64,000 nucleotides of DNA from UBA9300 sp032260385 (lineage in GTDB: Bacteria > Bacteroidota > Bacteroidia > Bacteroidales > VadinHA17), in assembly GCA_032260385.1 (NCBI GenBank), contig JAVVEL010000002.1, positions 62,001-126,000 of the forward strand. The letters are read 5' to 3'. Of this stretch, positions 44,717 to 54,500 are shown piece after piece. Numbering within the stretch: position 1 is the stretch's first letter; each line of letters starts with the position of its first letter. The position numbers were made by a program, and so were the translations under genes. The notes beneath the pieces were generated by a model. It did no database searches. It saw only the letters and a list, made by a program, of their open reading frames with translations, and had not been told where the DNA came from.

Positions 44717-45904
44717 ATGCTATCTAATCATAATTTATTCCTGGCACATGTCGGCCAGACTTCAAATGAACCAATGCTTATAGAGATTGAGTCAGCCAGG
44801 GGGATATGGCTGTTCGGTCCTTCAGGGGAGAAATACCTTGACCTGGTTTCCGGGGTGTCGGTAAGCAATGCAGGCCATGGTAATCCATCAGTTATAGAGG
44901 CCGTGAAGAATCAACTCGATAAGTATATGCACCTGATGGTTTACGGAGAACTGGTACAGTCACCCCAGGTGTATTATGCAAAAAAGCTGAGTGATGTTTT
45001 GGGACATCACTTTGAGACCGTATATTTCGTAAACTCGGGCTCGGAAGCAGTGGAGGGGGCAATAAAAACAGCCAGAAGATATACATCGAGATCAAGGGTG
45101 GTTTCATTTAAGAAGGCCTACCACGGATCGACCCTCGGAGCACTGAGCCTCTATGGTGAGGATTCGTTCAAATCCGGTTTTATGCCGCTTATACCGGAAA
45201 TGGTCCAGGCCGAATTCAATAATATCGATTCACTTTCTGTAATTGATGATAAAGTGGCCGCCGTTATTGTTGAGCCTGTACAGGCTGAAGCAGGTATAAT
45301 ATGTCCACGGGAAGATTTCCTTCACGAGCTAAAGGAAAGATGCGGTCAAACGGGGTCGCTACTCATTTTTGATGAGATACAGACCGGTTTTGGCAGGACC
45401 GGAAGCCTTTTTGCCTTTCAGAAATTTGGCCTTGTGCCTGACATTATTTGCCTGGCAAAATCACTTGGGGGAGGAATGCCTCTCGGCGCCTTTGTCTCAT
45501 CGAAAAAAATAATATCCACCCTTGCCCATAATCCGGCAATGGGACATATCACTACTTTTGGAGGCCATCCCGTGTCATGTGCTGCAGGAAAGGCCGCACT
45601 GGACTTTATCACAGATAATAAACTGGATATTGCCGCAAACCAAAAGGGTGAAAGATTCAGAAGCAAGTTAAAACATAAAAATATACTCGAAATCCGTGGT
45701 GAAGCTTTGTTCCTCGCCGTTAAACTTTCTTCTCCTGAAATGGCGGCGAAATTTATGTCCCGGGGACTAAAAAATGGACTGATGCTTGACAGCTTCCTTT
45801 TTTGTAATGATTCGTTCCGCATAGCTCCGCCTCTTATAATTGAAAATGATGAAATTGATTATGCAGTTGATACAATCCTTAAAACAATTGATGAAATATC
45901 CTGA
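44717..45904 (+). CDS. Class III PLP-dependent aminotransferase
   Basis: 395 residues of the ornithine/acetylornithine aminotransferase fold. The PLP pocket has SGSEAVEGAIK (107-117), YHGSTLGAL, IFDEIQTGFGRTG (Asp219) and the Schiff-base lysine Lys248 in LAKSLGGGMPLG. It moves an amino group from an omega- or alpha-amino compound; the substrate (ornithine, acetylornithine, GABA or other) cannot be told. It is 13 bp after the response regulator and its end overlaps the next gene by 14 bp. Confidence 0.9.
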   Translation: MLSNHNLFLAHVGQTSNEPMLIEIESARGIWLFGPSGEKYLDLVSGVSVSNAGHGNPSVIEAVKNQLDKYMHLMVYGELVQSPQVYYAKKLSDVLGHHFETVYFVNSGSEAVEGAIKTARRYTSRSRVVSFKKAYHGSTLGALSLYGEDSFKSGFMPLIPEMVQAEFNNIDSLSVIDDKVAAVIVEPVQAEAGIICPREDFLHELKERCGQTGSLLIFDEIQTGFGRTGSLFAFQKFGLVPDIICLAKSLGGGMPLGAFVSSKKIISTLAHNPAMGHITTFGGHPVSCAAGKAALDFITDNKLDIAANQKGERFRSKLKHKNILEIRGEALFLAVKLSSPEMAAKFMSRGLKNGLMLDSFLFCNDSFRIAPPLIIENDEIDYAVDTILKTIDEIS

Positions 45905-46700
45905 AGTATTATTCTTTTTTCAGGTAGCCCTTATCTGCCAGCCAGCAGGTGCACAGGTGACTGATGAAATTAATTATTATTTCACTAGGATAATAGCTTC
46001 AACAGCAGTGGAAGAAAGACTTGTGTATAACGACTCCATTGCATACACCCTGCTGGCATACCTCGAATCCGTAGATGATATTGTCGCCACTGACATCCCA
46101 GGTGTGAACTATCTGGGCCAGATAAGCTCTTCCGACAGCCTCCTTAAATTCTTTACCTGGAATGTTCCAATATCTAATGGAAATAACCTGTATAACTGTA
46201 TAATATATAACGATAGCCTTGACCAGAAAATATTTCTGAAGGGAGATGCGGGATTGCAGACACTTGATGCCGATAAGGTATTGAAAGCCAGCGAATGGTA
46301 TGGATCCCTGTATTATGATGTACAGCCTCTTCGTCAGGAAGATCACCAGAGCTATATACTTCTTGGTTTTGATCCTGATAATTTGAACGGGAATGCAAAA
46401 GTTGTTGAAATTCTTCAGTTTAATAAGGATGGGGAAGCGGTTTTTGGTGAAAAGGTATTTGGTCCTGAAAATGGAGATCAGGCCAGGATGATTTTTAAAT
46501 ATTCTCCACTGGCGACGATGATGCTCCGGTTCAGTGATGACCGTTCACGCATCGTCTTTGACCACCTTTCACCAACATCAGAACAGTTCGGAGGCATGTA
46601 TAAATATTATGGCCCTGATTTTTCACACGACGCGCTGGAAATCAGGGACGGCATGCTGATACTGGTGGAGGATATTGACCTGCGCAATATAAGTAATTAA
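45891..46700 (+). CDS. Secreted protein of unknown function
   Basis: 269 residues from the ATG at 45891, which gives a signal peptide (MKYPEVLFFFQVALICQPAGAQ). The upstream part of the open frame lies inside the aminotransferase gene and looks unlike a leader. The mature protein is beta-rich with aromatic patches (FTWNVPISNGNNLYNCIIY, YYDVQPLRQEDHQSYILLGF, RIVFDHLSP), like conserved Bacteroidota secreted proteins that I cannot name. It overlaps the aminotransferase by 14 bp. Function unknown. Confidence 0.7.
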   Translation: MKYPEVLFFFQVALICQPAGAQVTDEINYYFTRIIASTAVEERLVYNDSIAYTLLAYLESVDDIVATDIPGVNYLGQISSSDSLLKFFTWNVPISNGNNLYNCIIYNDSLDQKIFLKGDAGLQTLDADKVLKASEWYGSLYYDVQPLRQEDHQSYILLGFDPDNLNGNAKVVEILQFNKDGEAVFGEKVFGPENGDQARMIFKYSPLATMMLRFSDDRSRIVFDHLSPTSEQFGGMYKYYGPDFSHDALEIRDGMLILVEDIDLRNISN

Positions 46701-46866
46701 TCCTGCTCTCTGTCCCCTCCTTCCTGCTCCGTAGGACCTAGGTCGAACCCCTGCCATATCCTGCATTTTTTTCACATTTATGTGACTATTTGTCATGGTA
46801 AAATGATTGGCATGAGCTTTGAAAATGTGCCCCTGAGAAAATGTCAAACATATAAAATCTGAAAAA

Positions 46867-48912
46867 ATGCAGAAAGGTAAAATTGGTGTTACTACTGAGA
46901 ATATTTTTCCTATAATAAAAAAGTTCCTTTATTCTGACCATGAAATATTTATCCGCGAACTTGTATCAAATGCCGTTGATGCCACACAAAAACTTAATAC
47001 CCTGGCATCAGTGGGCGAATATAAGGAGGAACTGGGCGATACGACCATCAGGGTATCCCTCGATAAAAAGAAGAAAACAATAAGCGTTTCTGATTATGGA
47101 TTGGGAATGACCGCTGATGAACTGAAGAAATATCTGAATGAAATAGCTTTCTCCAGTGCAAATGATTTCCTTGATAAATACAAGGAGCAGTCAAATGCAA
47201 TAATTGGTCACTTTGGTCTTGGGTTTTATTCGTCGTTCATGGTGTCTGACAGGGTGGAAGTGATTACACGGTCATGGCAAAAGGATGCCCGGGCCCTTAA
47301 GTGGACCTGTGATGGCAGCCCCGAATATTCAATAGAGGATACCGAAAGAGAAAGGGTGGGCACAGATGTGATCCTGCACTTAGATAAAGACTCAAAAGAT
47401 TTCCTGGAAGAAGCAAAGATTGAGGAACTGCTTAAAAAGTATTGCCGTTTCCTTCCCGTTAAGATTGCCTTCGGTAAGGAAAAAGAGTGGAAAGATAATA
47501 AGTATGTTGAAACGGATAAGGATAAAATAATTAATAATACTGAACCGGCATGGACAAAAACACCGGCTGACCTGAAAGATGAAGACTATAAGGAATTTTA
47601 TCGCGAACTATATCCCATGGCTGATGAACCCTTATTCAATATACATCTCAATGTTGATTATCCCTTCAATCTTACGGGAATACTTTATTTCCCAAGGATA
47701 AAGAATAATATTGAGATACAGAAAAATAAAATACAGCTTTACAGCAACCAGGTTTTCGTTACTGATTCGGTTGAAGGGATTGTCCCTGAGTTTCTTACAC
47801 TCCTGCACGGTGTTATAGATTCGCCTGATATTCCTCTGAATGTTTCAAGAAGTTATCTTCAGAGTGATTCGAATGTAAAGAAAATATCAAGCCATATAAA
47901 CAAGAAAGTAGCTGAACGGCTGCATGAGATTTTCAAGGAAAACCGTGAGGATTTTGAAAAGAAATGGGACGACCTGAAACTCTTTATAGAATACGGGATG
48001 ATAACAGAGGAAAAATTCTATGAGAGGGCAGTTAAGTTTGCACTCTTTAAGAATACCGACGGAAAGTATTTTACATTTGATGAATATGAAAAGCTCATAA
48101 AGGAAAACCAGACGGATAAGAATAAAAACCTTATCTACCTTTATGCCACTGACAAAGATTCACAGTATAGTTATATTGATAAGGCCAAAGCAAAAGCCTA
48201 TGATGTTCTTCTGATGGATGGAGAACTGGAGCCCCATCTGATCAATCACCTCGAATCTAAATTTAAAGATAGCCGCTTTGTCAGGGTGGATTCAGATGTT
48301 ATAGATAAAATTATTGAGAAGGAAGAAAAGATAGAATCCAGACTGAATAGTGACCAGCAGGAGATAATAAAGATGGTCTTTTCGAGTCAGCTCAAAGGAA
48401 AGGATAGCTTTATACCGCTTACCGAGCCAATGCAGGAATCTGATTCACCGGTGGTTATAACACAGTCTGAATTCATGAGGAGAATGAAAGATATGTCAAA
48501 ACTGGGTGGCGGAATGAATTTCTATGGTGATTTGCCTGATTCCTATAACCTGGTAATCAACACAAACCATACAATAATAGAAGGCCTTGCAGCGGATGCC
48601 CTTAAGGAGATTGGAGCTACCATAAAGAAGCAGGATGAATCAATAGATGCACTGGAGAAGGAAATAAACGAGACAGAGAAATCCCAGGTAGGTAAAAAGG
48701 ATGAAGAAATTACACAGGCTGAAAAAGATAAACTGGAAGCCCTGAGTAAAAAGAAAACCAAAGCAGAAGAAAAGAAAAAGGAAATAATAAGCAAGTACGC
48801 AGATAAAAAACCTGTGGTACAGCAGCTTATTGACCTGGCTCTCCTGGCAAATAATATGCTCAAAGGAGAAAAACTCAATACCTTCGTTAAACGGAGTATA
48901 GAACTTTTATAG
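46867..48912 (+). CDS. htpG: Hsp90-family chaperone HtpG
   Basis: 681 residues, against about 624 in E. coli. The GHKL ATPase domain has IRELVSNAVDAT, DYGLGMT and GHFGLGFYSS; the middle domain contains NVDYPFNLTGILYFPR and LNVSRSYLQSD. A highly charged stretch (about 575-645, rich in Lys and Glu, KKKTKAEEKKKE) precedes the last dimerisation helix (QLIDLALLANNMLKG). The longer C-terminus is a known Bacteroidota trait. A possible sigma-54-like element lies at 46808-46822; no TAnnTTTG box is present. Its stop is directly followed by that of a convergent gene. Confidence 0.96.
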   Translation: MQKGKIGVTTENIFPIIKKFLYSDHEIFIRELVSNAVDATQKLNTLASVGEYKEELGDTTIRVSLDKKKKTISVSDYGLGMTADELKKYLNEIAFSSANDFLDKYKEQSNAIIGHFGLGFYSSFMVSDRVEVITRSWQKDARALKWTCDGSPEYSIEDTERERVGTDVILHLDKDSKDFLEEAKIEELLKKYCRFLPVKIAFGKEKEWKDNKYVETDKDKIINNTEPAWTKTPADLKDEDYKEFYRELYPMADEPLFNIHLNVDYPFNLTGILYFPRIKNNIEIQKNKIQLYSNQVFVTDSVEGIVPEFLTLLHGVIDSPDIPLNVSRSYLQSDSNVKKISSHINKKVAERLHEIFKENREDFEKKWDDLKLFIEYGMITEEKFYERAVKFALFKNTDGKYFTFDEYEKLIKENQTDKNKNLIYLYATDKDSQYSYIDKAKAKAYDVLLMDGELEPHLINHLESKFKDSRFVRVDSDVIDKIIEKEEKIESRLNSDQQEIIKMVFSSQLKGKDSFIPLTEPMQESDSPVVITQSEFMRRMKDMSKLGGGMNFYGDLPDSYNLVINTNHTIIEGLAADALKEIGATIKKQDESIDALEKEINETEKSQVGKKDEEITQAEKDKLEALSKKKTKAEEKKKEIISKYADKKPVVQQLIDLALLANNMLKGEKLNTFVKRSIELL

Positions 48913-49434
48913 TTAAAGCATCCTGGAAATTTCCTTCTTCAGGAAGTCAAGTGCCACCTTTGCCGGTTCCTGGTCCATTTCCATAATAGCTTCGAGCAGG
49001 TTCCTTGAAAGGTCTGCAGAGCTGGCTGTAGGGGGTATCTTTTCAGCGATGGTATTGATTAGTTTTATCGAATTGGCTCGTGCACTTTTAATCACTTCCC
49101 AGGCCTGCGGCGATATGTAAATCTGCTGAGCAAGATTATGGTCGTATTCAGACCTTATTGTAGCCAGAAGGGCAGCCTGAAGCTTTTTAGCATCCATCCC
49201 GGACTTGTGTGTGCGCATGATAAGTGATTCCATCGATATCCTTTCAAGAAAGAGGGTCAGTCTTTCGTAGGCCTGTAACCTGACAGGTGTGATGGTCCTT
49301 GAATTTTGAAGCACGATCTCGTGACGCCTTTTTTCCCTGTCGTTATCAATGGTTTTCCTGATGAGCAGATAGGCAGTTAGCATCACAAGAAGGGCAGGTA
49401 TTGTAACAAACAGTATTTCCTTTGCGGTTTCCAT
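48913..49434 (-). CDS. Membrane-anchored protein of unknown function
   Basis: 173 residues from the ATG at 49434-49432; the longer frame (254 residues) has no coding character before METAKEILFVTIPALLVML. One N-terminal helix (about 6-24) is followed by a cytoplasmic, mainly helical part (QAYERLTLFLERISMESLIMR, SEYDHNLAQQIYISPQAWEV). It resembles a conserved Bacteroidota family of small anchored proteins whose role is not known. The stop codon abuts that of htpG with no spacer. Confidence 0.75.
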   Translation of the reverse strand: METAKEILFVTIPALLVMLTAYLLIRKTIDNDREKRRHEIVLQNSRTITPVRLQAYERLTLFLERISMESLIMRTHKSGMDAKKLQAALLATIRSEYDHNLAQQIYISPQAWEVIKSARANSIKLINTIAEKIPPTASSADLSRNLLEAIMEMDQEPAKVALDFLKKEISRML

Positions 49435-49644
49435 TATCATAGCTTGTTGAATTATATATACAAACGTATAACTTTTTGTCGATATTATAATATCGTGGAA
49501 TAATGGAACCGGGAAGGGCGTGATTGCTGATAGCAAGTGAGTCCTGCAGGCTCGCAAGAGGCCGGTGATCGTGGCTGGTGGGAGCGAGCAATGATGAAAT
49601 TTACAAATTGTGCCTGGCGGCGGCTTAAATTGTGAAAAAAAACT

Positions 49645-49652
49645 TAATTTTG
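49645..49652 (+). promoter_or_regulatory. -7 box for the class I aminotransferase gene
   Basis: TAATTTTG, 23 bp before the ATG at 49676. The spacer from 49435 to 49675 holds nothing else I can name. Confidence 0.45.
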
Positions 49653-49675
49653 AGGTTTTTAAACCCGGATGAAAC

Positions 49676-50869
49676 ATGGAATATTTATCGAATCGTATTA
49701 AATCCCTTTCAGTATCTCAAACGCTGGCCATGGCTCAGAAAAGCCGTGATATGAAAGAAAAAGGCATTGATGTTGTAAATCTTAGTATCGGTGAACCTGA
49801 TTTTAACACCCCTGATCATATCAAAGAAGCAGCCAAAAAGGCAATAGATGATAATTATACACACTATCCCCCTGTGCCGGGATATCCTGATCTGAGAAAG
49901 GCAATTTCTGAAAAATTCAAAAGAGAGAATAATCTTGAATATTCTCCTGATCAAATTGTTGTATCGGCAGGAGGGAAGCATTCCCTGATAAATGTTATCC
50001 TAAGCCTTGTGAACCCGGGTGATGAAGTAATTCTTATAGCTCCCTACTGGGTAAGCTATTATGATCAGATCATTCTTGCAGAAGGGAAACCGGTGGTAAT
50101 CGAAACGGGTATTCAAAACGATTTTAAGCTTACCGCCGTGCAACTTGAAGAGGCCCTGAGCGAGCGCTCAAGGCTTATTATATTTAATTCTCCCTCCAAT
50201 CCTACGGGGATGGTTTACAGCCGGGAGGAGATGGAAGAGCTTGCCAGGGTGATTGAAAAACACGAAGGCCTTTTTGTTATTTCTGATGAGATCTATGAAC
50301 ATATTATATTTTCAGGGAAACATGAAAGTATGGCATCATTTGATTTCATATACGACAGGGTTATAACACTTAACGGTGTATCAAAAGGATACGCCATGAC
50401 AGGCTGGCGCATTGGTTATATAGGAGCACCTCTCTGGCTGGCAAAAGCCGTAAACAAGCTGCAGGGACAATTCACCTCGGGAGTGTCATCCATAGGTCAG
50501 AGGGCAACCATGGCAGCAGTCACTTCAGGTCCTGATTCGTGCAGGGCGATGAGAGATGTTTTTTTAAAGAGAAGAGACCTGATATGCGGTCTCTTAAAGG
50601 ATATTAAGGGATTGAATATAAGAATACCCCGGGGTGCTTTTTATGTTTTTCCCGATGTGACAGCTTTTTTCGGGAAAAGTGATGGTGAAACAATTATTAA
50701 TAATTCCAATGACCTGGCCATGTATCTACTCGAAAAGGGACGTGTGGCAGTTGTCAGCGGCGAGGGATTTGGAGCTCCTGATTGCATAAGGCTCTCCTAT
50801 GCTGCATCTGATGCCGAACTTATTGAAGCCTGCAGCAGGATGAAAGAAGCACTTGGAAAACTTAAATAA
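49676..50869 (+). CDS. Class I aminotransferase, aspartate-type
   Basis: 397-residue fold-type I PLP enzyme. It has IDVVNLSIGEPDF, YPPVPGYPDLRKAI, NSPSNPTG (Asn175), SDEIYEHI (Asp204), the Schiff-base lysine Lys237 in NGVSKGYAMTGWRIGY, and Arg245. This pattern is that of aspartate aminotransferase (Igamma branch) in Bacteroidota, moving an amino group between aspartate and 2-oxoglutarate; a broader substrate range is possible. The nitroreductase gene follows after 4 bases. Confidence 0.93.
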   Translation: MEYLSNRIKSLSVSQTLAMAQKSRDMKEKGIDVVNLSIGEPDFNTPDHIKEAAKKAIDDNYTHYPPVPGYPDLRKAISEKFKRENNLEYSPDQIVVSAGGKHSLINVILSLVNPGDEVILIAPYWVSYYDQIILAEGKPVVIETGIQNDFKLTAVQLEEALSERSRLIIFNSPSNPTGMVYSREEMEELARVIEKHEGLFVISDEIYEHIIFSGKHESMASFDFIYDRVITLNGVSKGYAMTGWRIGYIGAPLWLAKAVNKLQGQFTSGVSSIGQRATMAAVTSGPDSCRAMRDVFLKRRDLICGLLKDIKGLNIRIPRGAFYVFPDVTAFFGKSDGETIINNSNDLAMYLLEKGRVAVVSGEGFGAPDCIRLSYAASDAELIEACSRMKEALGKLK

Positions 50870-50873
50870 AACC

Positions 50874-51431
50874 ATGACGAATATTACAGGAAAAGAGATG
50901 CTTGAATTTATAGTATCAAGACAGAGCGAAAGGGGATATCATGAGAAAGCCGTTGAAAACGATAAGCTTGAGAGGATCCTGGAAGCCGGCCGCATGTCTC
51001 CTTCAGCCTCTAATTCCCAGCCCTGGAAATTCATAGTGGTAAATGAACCTGGGCTAAGGGAGAAGGTGGCGATGGCAGCATCGGCCAGGGAATTGGGCTT
51101 TAATACTTTCATCGGCCACGCACCGGTCTTGATTGTTGTGGTAAAAGAAAAGGGAAAGGTGATATCACGTGTCGGGGGCACGCTTAAAGATAAGGATTAT
51201 TCATTAATTGATATAGGTATAGCTGTTGAGAATATTTGCCTCCAGGCATATGCTGAAGGTCTGGGCACATGCATCATTGGATGGTTCAATGAGAAGAAAG
51301 TAAAAGAATTGCTTGCTATCCCTGCGTCCAGAAGGGCAGAGCTGATAATCACACTTGGCTATCCTTCCGGGTCACTCAGGTCGAAGAGGCGTAAGGATCC
51401 GGATGAAGTTATATCATATAACAAATACTAG
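50874..51431 (+). CDS. Nitroreductase family flavoprotein
   Basis: 185 residues from the ATG at 50874; the TTG at 50853 would overlap the aminotransferase. FMN-dependent oxidoreductase of the nitroreductase/NfsB-FRP fold, with SERGYHEKAV near the start and the flavin-binding SPSASNSQPWKFIVV. IDIGIAVENICLQAYAEGLGTC and the late LGYPSG motif complete the set. Substrates (nitro compounds, quinones, flavins) are not specified. It ends overlapping the end of plsY. Confidence 0.9.
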   Translation: MTNITGKEMLEFIVSRQSERGYHEKAVENDKLERILEAGRMSPSASNSQPWKFIVVNEPGLREKVAMAASARELGFNTFIGHAPVLIVVVKEKGKVISRVGGTLKDKDYSLIDIGIAVENICLQAYAEGLGTCIIGWFNEKKVKELLAIPASRRAELIITLGYPSGSLRSKRRKDPDEVISYNKY

Positions 51432-52072
51432 GAGGAATCCCGTTTCTTCCAGATAAACCTGTTTTCCTCTCCCTCCAGGAGCCTCCTGATGTTTTTCCTG
51501 TGAGTTATTATAAGAGCCAGGGCAACAAGGAGGGCAAAAATGGTAAACATCAGAGATGGGCTGTCAAAGAAAACCAGCGAGATCAGGGGGAAAGCAAGTC
51601 CTGCTGATATTGAACTTGCTGAAACATAGCCTGTAATAAGCAATACAGCAAGAAAAACAGCCATACATAAAAGAGTTACAAGGGGTTGAAGTGCCAGCAG
51701 GACTCCAAAAGTGCTTGCCACTCCTTTCCCTCCCTTAAACCCGGCAAAAACGGGAAATACATGACCGATAATGGCAATAATACCCGTTATGATTTGCATA
51801 TTAATCAATTCAGAAGACCCGGAAGCAGCTAATTTCAGAAACACAGGCAAGCTGGCTGCAAGCCAGCCCTTGGTAATGTCAATTAAGAGAACGGGAATGC
51901 CTGTGGCCCATCCAAGAACCCTGATGGTGTTTGTTGCACCGGCATTGCCACTTCCATGGTCCCTTACATCAATACCGTGAAAAACCTTACCCGCCCAGAC
52001 AGCTGTTGCCACTGATCCCAGGGCATAGGCAAGAAGGCAGACCGCAATGAAAATATTATAGTTGAGGTCCAT
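51428..52072 (-). CDS. plsY: Glycerol-3-phosphate acyltransferase
   Basis: Inner-membrane enzyme that acylates glycerol-3-phosphate with acyl-phosphate, starting phospholipid synthesis. The 214-residue protein has five helices and the three PlsY motifs: DHGSGNAGATNTIRVLG, FAGFKGGKGVAS (with the preceding GHVFPVF) and the later ISAGLAFPL region. Its start overlaps the end of pckA by 17 bp, so it is transcribed from the pckA promoter. Confidence 0.95.
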   Translation of the reverse strand: MDLNYNIFIAVCLLAYALGSVATAVWAGKVFHGIDVRDHGSGNAGATNTIRVLGWATGIPVLLIDITKGWLAASLPVFLKLAASGSSELINMQIITGIIAIIGHVFPVFAGFKGGKGVASTFGVLLALQPLVTLLCMAVFLAVLLITGYVSASSISAGLAFPLISLVFFDSPSLMFTIFALLVALALIITHRKNIRRLLEGEENRFIWKKRDSS

Positions 52073-53675
52073 ATTTGATCAGTTCAAGGAGATCCTCGTT
52101 TACTGCAAATTTTTTGAAGTTCAGAATGAATTTTTCTGCGAGTGTCTTTGCAGATTCATGCCAGTCTTCCGGATTATCCCAGGCCATTGCCGGTTCAAGA
52201 AGTTTTTTGTCGACACCCTTAACATCTGAAGGTATGGAAAGATTAAAGACCGGGATATCATAGTATTCTGTCTTGCTTATTGAACCGTCAAGTATGGCAT
52301 TTATTATATTCCTGGTGGATTTCAGATCAATCCTTTTGCCCTGGCCGTAAGGTCCACCCATCCAGCCTGTATTAACGAGCCAGGCATCGGCATTGTGGAT
52401 TTTCATTTTACGAACCAGTTCATTGGCGTAAATTATTGGATCGAGGAGGAGGAAAGCGGCACCAAAGCAGGCTGAGAATGAGGGTTGTGGCTCCTTTATG
52501 CCTCTTTCAGTTCCTGCAACCTTGGCGGTATAACCGCTTATAAAATAATAGCTCGTCTGCCCTTTATTTAGCTTTGCTACCGGGGGAAGCACACCAAAGG
52601 CATCGGCCGTGAGAAAAATTACCTTCGAGGCATGGCCTGCCTTGGATACAGGTTTTACAATATTTTTGATATGATAAATTGGATATGAAACCCTTGTGTT
52701 CTCTGTTTTGCTGTCATCATCAAAATCTATTGATCCGCCATCCCTTACAACGACATTTTCAAGAAGAGCATCCCTGCGGATTGCCTTATATATGTCAGGC
52801 TCTTTCTCCTTGCTCAGGTTTATGCATTTAGCATAACAGCCCCCTTCAAAGTTAAATATGCCGTCATTATCCCACCCATGCTCATCATCTCCTATCAGGG
52901 CTCTGTCAGGATCTGTTGACAGGGTGGTCTTCCCCGTACCGGACAGACCGAAAAATATTGCTACATCATTATCTTTTCCAACATTTGCCGAACAATGCAT
53001 GGCAGCTATTTTCTGCAGGGGAAGGTAGTAGTTCATTACTGAAAAAATACCCTTTTTCAGTTCACCACCATACCAGCTACCCCCAAGTACGGCCATATTC
53101 TCGGTCAAATTAAAGAATACAAAGGTGTCAGAATGGAGTCCCTGTTCTTTCCATTGGCTATTGTTCGTTTTTGATGCAGCAAGGAAGACAAACTCAGGCT
53201 TAAAGGTTGTGAGTTCTTCTTCTGTGGGCCTGATAAACATATTCTTAACAAAGTGAGCCTGCCAGGCTACTTCCATGATAAAGCGTATTTTTAACCGTGT
53301 GCTTTCATTGGCTCCGGCATAGCAATCCATAACATATAATTTCTTCCCTGAAAGCTGCACTGATGCCAGATTCTTGCAGTGATTCCAAACTTCCATGCTA
53401 ATCGGTTTGTTATCCGATACCTGTGCTTTATCTGACTTCCACCAAACAGTATCCCTGGTCTTATCATCCAGGACAATGTACTTGTCCTTTGGCGACCTCC
53501 CGGTATATATTCCCGTGTCAACTGCCACCGCACCGGTATTTGTGATAATACCTCTTTCATAACCTTCCAGATCAGGACTTGTTTCGGCACGGAATAAATA
53601 TTCATGATCAGGATTATAAATTATTTCCACCGGGTCTTGAATATCGTAGGCCAGGAGATCTTTGCTTGTAACCAT
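52056..53675 (-). CDS. pckA: Phosphoenolpyruvate carboxykinase (ATP)
   Basis: Converts oxaloacetate and ATP to PEP, ADP and CO2, or in anaerobes the reverse, fixing CO2. I start at the ATG at 53675-53673 (539 residues), the normal length; the longer frame to 53882 adds 69 residues of non-coding type. The kinase loop GLSGTGKTTL lies at about 243-252, with the following DPDRALIGDDEHGW, IFNFEGGCYAK and the C-terminal NTGWMGGPYGQGKRIDL. PPDK in the same window makes PEP-pyruvate cycling plausible. Confidence 0.96.
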   Translation of the reverse strand: MVTSKDLLAYDIQDPVEIIYNPDHEYLFRAETSPDLEGYERGIITNTGAVAVDTGIYTGRSPKDKYIVLDDKTRDTVWWKSDKAQVSDNKPISMEVWNHCKNLASVQLSGKKLYVMDCYAGANESTRLKIRFIMEVAWQAHFVKNMFIRPTEEELTTFKPEFVFLAASKTNNSQWKEQGLHSDTFVFFNLTENMAVLGGSWYGGELKKGIFSVMNYYLPLQKIAAMHCSANVGKDNDVAIFFGLSGTGKTTLSTDPDRALIGDDEHGWDNDGIFNFEGGCYAKCINLSKEKEPDIYKAIRRDALLENVVVRDGGSIDFDDDSKTENTRVSYPIYHIKNIVKPVSKAGHASKVIFLTADAFGVLPPVAKLNKGQTSYYFISGYTAKVAGTERGIKEPQPSFSACFGAAFLLLDPIIYANELVRKMKIHNADAWLVNTGWMGGPYGQGKRIDLKSTRNIINAILDGSISKTEYYDIPVFNLSIPSDVKGVDKKLLEPAMAWDNPEDWHESAKTLAEKFILNFKKFAVNEDLLELIKYGPQL

Positions 53676-53701
53676 AACCAATAATTTTAATTTGTAATTA
53701 C

Positions 53702-53709
53702 CAAAGGTA
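53702..53709 (-). promoter_or_regulatory. -7 box for pckA-plsY
   Basis: TACCTTTG on the minus strand (CAAAGGTA on plus), 27 bp before the pckA ATG; supports the shorter start. Confidence 0.5.
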
Positions 53710-53896
53710 TAAAATATTTGAAACGGTCCCTGTAACTGTGAATATGTTATTTGGTATTTATAAAGCACTTTTACTTTGAGTGGAGGGAAGAGGTATTGTT
53801 TTGTAAGTGACTTAAGAACAGTAATAAAATAACTAAAATAAACAATTTGTTGAATTATTTGTCTTATAATATAGACAAACATAAATAATAACTAAA

Positions 53897-54484
53897 ATGA
53901 AAAAAGCGTATTTAATAATTCTGGCAATAATAATTGCGGGATCATTTGAGGTCCTGCAGGCTCAGACATTTAAAGCTGATCCGGATAAGACAGTTATCCT
54001 TTGGCATGGAAAGAAGGTAGGTGGAGACCATACGGGCAACATTAACCTGAAATCAGGTGAGATTATAATGAATGGAAACAAGCCGGTCAGTGGTACCATA
54101 GTGATAGATATGGCTACCATAACTAATTCTGATATTGAAAATGAGGCTATGAGGGAAAGGCTTGTAAATCACCTGAAATCAGATGATTTTTTTGGTGCGG
54201 ATAAATTCCCCGAAGCAAAATTTGAGATCACGGGTTCCGAGGTCAACGGAAGTGGCGACCTTTTAATTAAGGGCAACTTAACTATCAAGGGTATCAGCGA
54301 GCCCATTGAGTTCGTCAGTAAGCCTGATTCTACGGGCGATTATATGATTTTTACAGGTCATATTGAGATTGACCGTAGCCTCTTTGATGTACGTTTTGGC
54401 TCAAAGAAATTCTTTGCCAACATAGCTGACAGTGCAATTGATGATATTTTCACACTTGACTACGAATTATACCTTGGGAAGTAA
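53897..54484 (+). CDS. YceI family periplasmic protein
   Basis: 195 residues with a signal peptide (1-22, ending VLQAQ). The YceI domain is a lipocalin-like barrel that binds polyisoprenoids or other lipids: GGDHTGNINLKSGEI, HLKSDDFFGADKFPEAKFEI, GNLTIKGISEPIEF and FDVRFGSKKFF. Role may be stress or isoprenoid handling. It is divergent from pckA and followed by an imperfect but strong terminator hairpin. Confidence 0.93.
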   Translation: MKKAYLIILAIIIAGSFEVLQAQTFKADPDKTVILWHGKKVGGDHTGNINLKSGEIIMNGNKPVSGTIVIDMATITNSDIENEAMRERLVNHLKSDDFFGADKFPEAKFEITGSEVNGSGDLLIKGNLTIKGISEPIEFVSKPDSTGDYMIFTGHIEIDRSLFDVRFGSKKFFANIADSAIDDIFTLDYELYLGK

Positions 54485-54500
54485 CAAAGATTTTACTGCA

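Noticed and set aside
49435..49677. 81-residue N-terminal extension of the gene ending at 48913
   Set aside because: Composition is non-coding-like and it runs into the promoter and start of the class I aminotransferase gene on the other strand.
53676..53882. 69-residue N-terminal extension of pckA
   Set aside because: A -7 box lies inside it and the family begins near the ATG at 53675.
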